Assembly: GCA_005773095.1 (NCBI GenBank)
Contig: SXHT01000331.1
Coordinates: 1-7,036 of the forward strand
DNA length: 7,036 bases
Direction of reading: 5' to 3'
DNA from: Planctomycetaceae bacterium
GTDB lineage: Bacteria > Planctomycetota > Planctomycetia > Pirellulales > PALSA-1355
Numbering within the stretch: position 1 is the stretch's first letter; each line of letters begins with the position of its first letter. This document shows positions 1 through 5,800 of the stretch, in pieces. The position numbers were made by a program, and so were the translations under genes. The notes below the pieces were generated by a model, which was given only the letters and a program-made list of their open reading frames with translations, was not told the origin of the DNA and did not search any database.

Positions 1-251
1 CCAAGGAAGAGCTGGATCCCCAGAGCGTTGAAGCCGAACGCGCATTGCAGGCTGATATGGCTCGCAAGGAAGGCAAGCCGGAGAACATCATCGCCAAGAT
101 GATCGAGGGCCGAATGCGCAACTTCTACGCGGAACGCGTTCTGCTGGAGCAGCCGTTTGTGAAGGAAGAATCAAAAACGGTGGGCAAGCTCGTTGACGAG
201 GCCAAGATGAAGGTCAAACGATTCTTGCACTGGGAAATGGGTAAAGAGTAG
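1..251 (+). CDS. tsf: Elongation factor Ts, C-terminal part (5' end outside window)
   Basis: EF-Ts is the cytoplasmic guanine nucleotide exchange factor that recycles EF-Tu from its GDP form during translation. The reading frame is open from the left edge (first full codon at position 3) to a TAG at 249-251, so only the last 82 residues are visible. They carry the usual C-terminal features: the segment NIIAKMIEGRMRNFYAERVL, then LLEQPFVKEESKTVGKLV, and a terminal helix ending KRFLHWEMGKE. The KxxNIIxKMIEGRMxKFYxExxLLxQPFVK pattern is a hallmark of the family. The N-terminal TDVG-containing EF-Tu-contacting domain lies outside the window. The next gene on the same strand is pyrH, which matches the widespread rpsB-tsf-pyrH-frr order; rpsB would be expected upstream. 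Identification is secure; nothing odd is seen in the visible part. Confidence 0.95.
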   Translation, partial: KEELDPQSVEAERALQADMARKEGKPENIIAKMIEGRMRNFYAERVLLEQPFVKEESKTVGKLVDEAKMKVKRFLHWEMGKE

Positions 252-256
252 CGCAC

Positions 257-285
257 TTCTCCCTCTGCACCGTTGCGGGGGAGAG
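257..285. repeat. Small imperfect hairpin in the tsf-pyrH spacer, possible dispersed intergenic repeat
   Basis: Six bases after the tsf stop, TCTCCC (258-263) is complementary to GGGAGA (279-284), and inside it GCA (267-269) can pair with TGC (274-276) around CCGT. The flanking text, a CCCTCT run, then GGGGGAGAGAG, then GTTGGGGCGAGGG, resembles a pyrimidine/purine intergenic repeat seen scattered in many GC-rich genomes. No T-run follows, so it is not a classical intrinsic terminator. It could be a repeat remnant or an attenuating or processing hairpin between tsf and pyrH. Pairing is read directly; the repeat-family idea is from memory. Confidence 0.4.
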
Positions 286-294
286 AGTTGGGGC

Positions 295-325
295 GAGGGT
301 GCTCTTGCCGATTCGAAGCACCCTC
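295..325. other. Perfect 9-bp inverted repeat between tsf and pyrH
   Basis: GAGGGTGCT at 295-303 is the exact reverse complement of AGCACCCTC at 317-325, separated by 13 bases. The transcript can fold into a stable stem 60 bases upstream of the pyrH start. A second weaker GC stem (GCCCC 333-337 with GGGGC 348-352) follows directly. There is no U-tract, so an intrinsic terminator is unlikely. A role as an mRNA processing or stability structure, or as part of a dispersed repeat with the hairpin at 257-285, is possible. The structure is seen; the function is unknown. Confidence 0.5.
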
Positions 326-385
326 AACCCGGGCCCCTCTCGATCGGGGGGCAGGCGGGGAAGGGAATCTGGGAGTTCACACGCC

Positions 386-1144
386 ATGAGCGATGGCTTG
401 ATTGAATCGCGAGGCCCGTATCGCCGGGTATTGCTCAAGCTTTCGGGGGAGAGCTTCATTCAACCCGGCGAACGCGGCATCAGCATGATTGAGACCACGC
501 TCATCGCCGCCCAGACCGTGAAGGCCGCACGGCACGGTGTGCAAATCGCCATCGTCATTGGCGGCGGCAATATTCTCCGCGGCGCCCAGTTCACTGCCGG
601 CAACTCGGCCATTCAGGAGGCGACGGCCCATTACATGGGCATGTTGGCCACGGTCATTAATGGTCTGGCATTGCAAGACGCGCTTGAATCACTGGGCGCT
701 CAGACGCGATTGATGACCGCCATTCGCATGGACGGCGTCGCGGAACCCTACATCCGCCGTCGCGCCAGCCGTCACTTGGAAAAGGGCCGGATCGTAATTC
801 TGGCCGCGGGAACCGGCAGCCCGTTTGTGACCACCGACACGGCAGCGGCCCAACGCGCCTTGGAACTGGAAGCCGACATACTGTTGAAGGCCACCCGCGT
901 GGATGGCATTTACACCGACGACCCAGAGAAAAATCCGCATGCCATGCTGTATCGCGAATTGAGCTACCACGCCGTCCGGGAGCAGAACCTGCGGGTGATG
1001 GATCCCACGGCCATCGCCCAGTGCATGGAGCATGACATGCCGATCCTGGTGTTCAATTTCCGCAAGGAAGGCAACATCGAGCGGGCGGTCAACGGAGAAC
1101 TGATCGGCACGCTGGTGAGCAGTCAAGGAGTGCCGGTTCGATGA
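386..1144 (+). CDS. pyrH: UMP kinase (uridylate kinase)
   Basis: This cytoplasmic enzyme of the amino acid kinase fold makes UDP from UMP and ATP in pyrimidine nucleotide synthesis; it is normally a hexamer regulated by GTP and UTP. The 252-residue product is close to the usual 235-250. Visible motifs are KLSGE (18-22), the glycine-rich GGGNILRG (59-66), MGMLATVING (84-93), PFVTTDTAAAQRALELEAD, LLKATRVDGIYTDDP and RVMDPTAIAQC...PILVFNF near the end. I chose ATG 386 because GGGAG (371-375) lies 10 bases upstream and the protein starts just before the first beta strand. The frame stays open back to a GTG at 299, but those 29 residues (rich in G, R, S, P) lie over the spacer inverted repeats and look non-coding. 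Oddity: the aspartate usually found in the ADYMGML/GDHMGML segment, which contacts UMP, is histidine here (H82, AHYMGML). Part of the tsf-pyrH-frr cluster. Confidence 0.96.
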   Translation: MSDGLIESRGPYRRVLLKLSGESFIQPGERGISMIETTLIAAQTVKAARHGVQIAIVIGGGNILRGAQFTAGNSAIQEATAHYMGMLATVINGLALQDALESLGAQTRLMTAIRMDGVAEPYIRRRASRHLEKGRIVILAAGTGSPFVTTDTAAAQRALELEADILLKATRVDGIYTDDPEKNPHAMLYRELSYHAVREQNLRVMDPTAIAQCMEHDMPILVFNFRKEGNIERAVNGELIGTLVSSQGVPVR

Positions 1145-1163
1145 TGCTTGGGGAGTCGCAACA

Positions 1164-1277
1164 ATGTCCGTGGTTTCCGCCAGCCCCTTGCCGCAGTTCC
1201 GTGTGCAGCTTCTTGTCATCCATGAAGCGCGCGAAGACATCGAGCTTGTGGATTTTGCCGTGGAAGCTACTCACTGA
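1164..1277 (+). CDS. Possible 37-residue small protein between pyrH and frr
   Basis: An ATG at 1164 opens a 38-codon frame ending at TGA 1275-1277, 22 bases before frr. A strong purine tract GGGGAG (1150-1155) sits 8 bases ahead of the ATG, better than the ribosome binding site of frr itself. The peptide begins MSVVSASPLPQF, continues RVQLLVIHEAREDIELVDFA and ends VEATH. The middle alternates hydrophobic and polar residues like a beta strand followed by an acidic segment; there is no signal peptide or membrane helix. I do not recognise it. It could be a real small protein, a leader peptide coupling translation from pyrH to frr, the remnant of a longer protein, or chance. In favour: spacing, RBS and position in a tightly expressed cluster. 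Against: shortness and no known homologue. Confidence 0.35.
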   Translation: MSVVSASPLPQFRVQLLVIHEAREDIELVDFAVEATH

Positions 1278-1299
1278 ATCTTGAAACGAAAGCTCTGCT

Positions 1300-1857
1300 A
1301 TGTCCCCCGACGAAATCTTGTTCGACACCGAAGAACGCATGGAAAAAGCCCTGGGCGTGCTCAAGCACGCGCTTTCGGGCATTCGGACGGGCCGGGCGAA
1401 TCCGGGCCTGATCGATTCGCTGCGGGTGGAAGTTTATGGTTCGCAGCAGATGATCAAGGCGATTGCTTCGGTAAGCGCGCCTGAGCCGACGCAGTTGGTC
1501 GTTCGCCCGTTCGACCCCGGCACGCTCAAGGATATCGAAAAGGGGATCCAGGCAAGCGGTTTGGGATTCAATCCGCAAAGCGACGGCCGCATTATCCGCA
1601 TCAACATTCCTCCGCTTTCGACCGACGTGCGCAAGAAGCTTGTGACGCGCATCAAGGAACTGACGGAAGAGTGCAAAGTCGCGGTTCGCAACGTGCGACG
1701 CGACGGCAATAAGGCGGCCGAAACGGGCGAGAAGGAAAAGTCGCTCACCGAAGACGATTGCAAGAAGTCCAAGGAGGACATCCAGGAACTGACCAGGAAG
1801 TTCGAAGGGATGGCCGAAAACCTGGCGCGAGCCAAAGAAACGGAAGTGATGGAGTAG
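1300..1857 (+). CDS. frr: Ribosome recycling factor
   Basis: RRF works with EF-G in the cytoplasm to split the post-termination ribosome so that subunits can be reused. The product is 185 residues, the family's standard length. It shows the long three-helix-bundle domain I start (EKALGVLKHALSGIRTGRAN, residues 15-34, with the conserved IRTGRA), the smaller domain (VEVYGS, then ASVSAPEPTQLVVRPFD, LGFNP, and IPPLSTDVRKKL), and the return to the bundle with the highly conserved AVRNVRRDGN (128-137), whose arginines contact the ribosome. The helix ending SLTEDDCKKSKEDIQELTRKF closes the bundle. The start at ATG 1300 matches family length, but only a weak purine stretch (GAAAG, 1288-1292) precedes it; coupling to the small ORF ending at 1277 could compensate. 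It follows pyrH in the conserved order. Identification is secure. Confidence 0.97.
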   Translation: MSPDEILFDTEERMEKALGVLKHALSGIRTGRANPGLIDSLRVEVYGSQQMIKAIASVSAPEPTQLVVRPFDPGTLKDIEKGIQASGLGFNPQSDGRIIRINIPPLSTDVRKKLVTRIKELTEECKVAVRNVRRDGNKAAETGEKEKSLTEDDCKKSKEDIQELTRKFEGMAENLARAKETEVME

Positions 1858-1864
1858 TGTCGTC

Positions 1865-1881
1865 ATCACGCTCGGCGTGAT
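1865..1881. other. Perfect 7-bp hairpin with three-base loop just after frr
   Basis: ATCACGC (1865-1871), loop TCG, GCGTGAT (1875-1881) form a perfect stem beginning 8 bases after the frr stop. It is followed by TAGCGCTCTTCG rather than a T-run, so it is not a canonical intrinsic terminator, but its position suggests a 3' end stabiliser or weak terminator for the tsf-pyrH-frr transcript. A third copy of GCGTGAT occurs at 1930-1936, spanning the start of the next gene, so the left arm (1865-1871) could alternatively pair there and occlude that start. Pairing is seen; function is inferred. Confidence 0.45.
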
Positions 1882-1933
1882 TAGCGCTCTTCGTCGGGAT
1901 CAACCATTCGCTGGCATCATCGCGCGGAGCGTG

Positions 1934-2704
1934 ATGGCCACACGCATGCGACGCCCCCTTGTTATCGCCCATCGCGGCAACTCTTCCGCGGCTCCCGAAA
2001 ATACGCTTTCTGCGTTTCGATCGGCGCTCGCGCTGGACGTCGATGGGGTCGAGTTGGATTATCGTCACTCGGCGGACGGCGTGCCGGTGGTATTTCATGA
2101 CAGCACGCTCGACCGCACAACCAACGCCCTGTCACTGTGGAACCAACAACAGCTGGCGATTGCCGATTGCACGCTCGATCAATTGCAGCAGCTGGACTAC
2201 GGGAGTTGGTTTGGAGCTGCGGGTGAATTCACCGATGAGCCATTGGCCACTCTCGAAGCGGCGTTGGATTTGATTTGCGGGGCCGAGAGGCTTGCGGTGG
2301 TCGAACGGAAATCGGGGGATGCGCAGACGCTGGCGGCGATGCTAAGCCGCAAGCGGCTTGAACATCGCGTTGTGGTGATGGCGTTCGATTGGGCATTTTT
2401 GGCCGACTGCCATCGATTGGATGCGACCTTGCAATTGGTTGCCTTGGGCGATGGTCCGTTGACTGCGGAACGACTCGACACGATTGCCTCAACTCCGGCA
2501 AAGACCGTTGGTTGGGACTGCAACGCCCTCGATGCCGCCGCGATAGCCGTCGTCCACCAACGCGGTTGGCAGGCCTGGACCTGGACCGTCGACGATTCTG
2601 CTCGGATGCGTGAACTGAGCGCATGGGGCATCGATGCCATCACGTCGAACGATCCGGCACGTATGCTGGCAGTGCTAGCTGGCATTTCAGGCCTTCCCGA
2701 CTGA
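1934..2704 (+). CDS. Glycerophosphodiester phosphodiesterase (GDPD family)
   Basis: Enzymes of this TIM-barrel family hydrolyse glycerophosphodiesters from phospholipid turnover to glycerol 3-phosphate and an alcohol, using a divalent metal. The 256-residue protein has the family signature near the N-terminus: IAHRG (11-15), PENT (21-24), VELD (39-42, metal-binding E40 and D42) and VVFHD (52-56, H55). Later come ERK (124-126, at the place of the usual E-x-K) and WTVDD (217-221), ending AITSNDP. There is no signal peptide, so it is probably cytoplasmic, like UgpQ. The start is uncertain: ATG 1934 has GGAG (1926-1929) only 4 bases upstream; ATG 1946 and an in-frame GTG at 1877 are alternatives, the latter lying inside the hairpin after frr. 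The HRG motif needs none of the extra N-terminal residues. The 76-base gap from frr permits co-transcription, but no functional link is evident. The substrate cannot be told from sequence. Confidence 0.9.
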   Translation: MATRMRRPLVIAHRGNSSAAPENTLSAFRSALALDVDGVELDYRHSADGVPVVFHDSTLDRTTNALSLWNQQQLAIADCTLDQLQQLDYGSWFGAAGEFTDEPLATLEAALDLICGAERLAVVERKSGDAQTLAAMLSRKRLEHRVVVMAFDWAFLADCHRLDATLQLVALGDGPLTAERLDTIASTPAKTVGWDCNALDAAAIAVVHQRGWQAWTWTVDDSARMRELSAWGIDAITSNDPARMLAVLAGISGLPD

Positions 2705-2738
2705 CAAACACCCGGGCATCCGCCGGATCGTCAGGTCC

Positions 2739-2763
2739 TGCCGTTGGCGAACGCCCGACGGCA
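2739..2763 (+). terminator. Strong hairpin after the phosphodiesterase gene, possible terminator
   Basis: TGCCGTTGG (2739-2747) pairs with CCGACGGCA (2755-2763) over 9 positions, one of them a T-G wobble, around a 7-base loop. It starts 34 bases after the stop of the phosphodiesterase gene. No T-run follows (the next bases are TTGACGC), so it is not a textbook intrinsic terminator. It could be a Rho-dependent or T-less terminator or an mRNA 3' end stabiliser. It directly abuts a candidate promoter for the cytochrome gene. Confidence 0.4.
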
Positions 2764-2792
2764 TTGACGCTCCCCGCGGATTTCCCTATTGA
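2764..2792 (+). promoter_or_regulatory. Candidate sigma70-type promoter for the multihaem cytochrome gene
   Basis: TTGACG (2764-2769) matches the -35 consensus at five of six positions. TATTGA (2787-2792) lies 17 bases downstream as a weaker -10 element. This would put transcription start near 2799 and leave a leader of about 65 bases before the ATG at 2863. It lies just after the hairpin at 2739-2763, as expected for a boundary between transcription units. The -10 match is only partial, so this is tentative. Confidence 0.35.
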
Positions 2793-2862
2793 TTGCCCGA
2801 CCCCCGATGGGCTCAGGCCGCTCTGCGCGCCTGCGTAGTTGTTCGACATGGAGGTTGGACCG

Positions 2863-5800
2863 ATGGAATCGCGGCGGCCGACAATCCTGCAAGCCGCGGT
2901 CGCCTGGGCGCTGGCAGCGATGGTCGTCGGCGCGGTTGCCAGTGTGGGCTTGGCGCAGAAGACGAGCCGCACCGAGCGCACAGCGGCGGCCATCGAACCG
3001 TTGCCGGCGACCCAACAGCAAGATCGCAAAAAAGAAGATCCGCGATCCCCCCATCGACAAGTCGCCTTGCAACCCGATCCGGCCAATCCGTTTCCCCTGC
3101 CGCCGGAATTGCTGGGTGTTGATCTGACCCGGCAAACGAGCGAGCAAGCGTTTGCCAAGAGCAAGGGCTGCGTGCGCTGTCATCAGAACGTGCAAGACAT
3201 GCACAACAGCCCAACGGTGCGGCTGGGCTGCTGCGATTGCCACGGCGGCGATCCGCGTGCCACGACCAAGAATGCGGCGCATGTGCATCCTTGCTTTTTC
3301 AACGCCTGGCCGAGCTCGGCCAATCCCGTGCGGTCCTATACCCTGCTGAATCACGAGTCGCCGGAGTTCGTGCGCTTTGTGAACCCGGGCGATTTGCGCG
3401 TGGCTCACATTAGTTGCGGCGGCTGCCACGCCAGCGAAGTGCTGCAAGTCCGCAAGAGCATGATGACGCATGGCTGCATGCTCTGGAATGCCGCGCTTTA
3501 CAACAACGGCTCGATTCCGAACAAGCGTGCTTCGTACGGCGAAAGTTACAGCATGCACGGCGTTCCGCAGCGCGTGCAAACCGTGCCGCCGCCGACGGCC
3601 GACGAGATGCGGCTCAAAGCGATCGTGCCGCTTCTCGATCCGCTGCCTCGGTTCGAGATAACGCAGCCCGGCAACGTGCTGCGAATCTTTGAGCGTGGCG
3701 GCCGCTTTCGGCCCGAGGTGGGGATTCCGGAGCGCCTGGAAGAATCGGGCCGGCCGCGCACGCGGTTGAGCAACCGCGGGCTGGGAACCGAGAATCGCAC
3801 CGACCCGGTGTTTATCGGCCTGACCAAAACGCGATTGCTCGATCCCACGCTCAACTTTCTGGGCACGAACGACCACCCGGGTGATTATCGTTCGAGCGGC
3901 TGCACGGGTTGTCATGTGGTTTACGCGAACGATCGCTCGCAGGTCCATTCGGGGCCTTACGCGCGGTTTGGCAACCGGGGCCTTAGCTTCTCGGGCGATC
4001 CCATGATTCCGAAAGATGAGAGCGGCCATCCGATTGATCATCGCTTTGCCAAGGGCAGCGGCATTCCCACCAGTCAATGCATTGTCTGCCATATTCATCC
4101 GGGCACGAACGTGATGAACAGCTACATTGGCTACATGTGGTGGGACGAGGAGACCGACAGCGAACTGATCTATCCGCGCCAGCAGAAGTATCCGACGGCC
4201 GAGGAAGTGATCAACTCGCAGTTCGCGAATCCCAACGAGTCGGCGGCGAAGAACATGCTTTCCGACCCGGAGTTCCTGGCCAATCTGACGAACCTCAATG
4301 GCAGGACGGAGTACACGCAATTTGGCGATTTTCACGGGCATGGCTGGGCGTTTCGGGCAGTCTTCAAGCACGATCGGCAGGGCGCCTTGCTCGACCATCG
4401 GGGGAATCGGCTGCCGGAGGTTACCAATCAAATGCTACAGAGGGCGGTCAGCATGCCGGCGCTGCTCAAGGAGCCCTATCGGAACGCGGATCAGAAAACA
4501 GATGCCCAGGTGCGAAGCGAAGAGTTGGAATTGGCCCGCCAGCGCGACGGCCTGCCCGTACATGCCCTCGACATCCACATGGAAAAAGGCATGCACTGCG
4601 TCGATTGCCACTTTGTACAGGATGCGCATGGCAACACAAAGCTCTACGGCGAGGTGCGGGCAGCGATCGAAATTACGTGCGTCGATTGCCACGGCACGCA
4701 AGACCAGCTGGCAACGCTGCGCACTTCCGGGCCTGCCAGCGATACCTCAAGTCCCGAAGGTGGCCGTGACTTGCGAACATTGCGTACGCCTTCTGGCAAG
4801 CGACGTTTCGAAGTCCGCGGCGACCGCATCTACCAGAACTCAATGGTTGAGGAGAACCTCACCTGGGAAGTCGTGCAGACGAAGGCCACAGTGACCCCGG
4901 CCAACCCTCGATACAACCCGCTGTCGGCCCTGTCGAAGACCGTGCGTTGGGGGGGCGACGGCAAGTTGGAATGGGGCCCAGCGGTCGAAGAAAAGGCATG
5001 CGCCCACCAAAACGAGCGGATGAGCTGCATCACCTGTCATAGCTCCTGGAATCCAAGCTGCTTCGGCTGCCACTTGCCGCAAAAAGCGAACAAGAAAACT
5101 CCGTTGCTGCACAACGAAGGGGACGTGACGCGCAACCTGGTGGCCTACAACTTCCAGACCCTGCGCGACGACGTGTTCATGCTGGCCCACGACGGCAATG
5201 CGACGGGTAATAAGATCAATCCGGCACGGTCGAGCTGTGCGATTCACGTGGGCTCGTACAACAACAATCGCGAGTCGATCTATGTGCAGCAGCAAACCAT
5301 CTCGGCCGACGGCATGAGCGGGATCGCCTTCAGCACCAATGTGCCGCACACGGTCCGTGGTGGTGCTGTGCCGACGGGCGAGAAAATCGATTATTCGCAT
5401 GTTCGGCCTGGCACATACGAAACCAAGATGTGCAGCGATTGTCACCTGTCGAAGCACGATGATAACAACGCCATCATGGCCCAACTCTTGATGCACGGCA
5501 CCAACTACACGAATTTCATCGGCCGGTATTGCTGGGTGGCGGCGGGGGAGGAAGGTTTCTTTGGCGTGGTGGTAACGGAGCAGGAGGAGCCGCAGGCGGT
5601 GATCGGCAGCTCGTTCCACAAGATTGCGTTTCCTGATCACTACCAGGAGCACATCGAGCACGACGGGTTCTTGGAGCACGCCCACGAACATCCAGGCAAG
5701 GACATCAGCGACAACGTGCTGCACCCGTTGCGGAAGCACGAGATTCTGCAAGTGCAGGCCCGCGGCGAGTACCTGTACGCGGCCTGCGGCGAAGCGGGTT

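Noticed and set aside
299..385. GTG-initiated 29-residue N-terminal extension of pyrH
   Set aside because: It would be translated from within the spacer inverted repeats, is low-complexity, and has no family support; ATG 386 with GGGAG upstream fits the UMP kinase length.
1089..1382. 97-codon - strand frame across the pyrH-frr gap
   Set aside because: It overlaps the ends of two secure genes, has no recognised motif, and the + strand small ORF in the same gap has a better ribosome binding site.
2863..2955. Twin-arginine signal because of SRRPTIL
   Set aside because: The position after RRx is Thr, not the usual hydrophobic pair, and c-type cytochromes are exported unfolded by Sec before haem attachment.
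2731..4431. 566-codon open frame on the - strand opposite the cytochrome
   Set aside because: The composition is dominated by R, A, H and V with no recognisable motif, and it lies over clear haem motifs and coding periodicity on the + strand; it is a GC-rich shadow frame.
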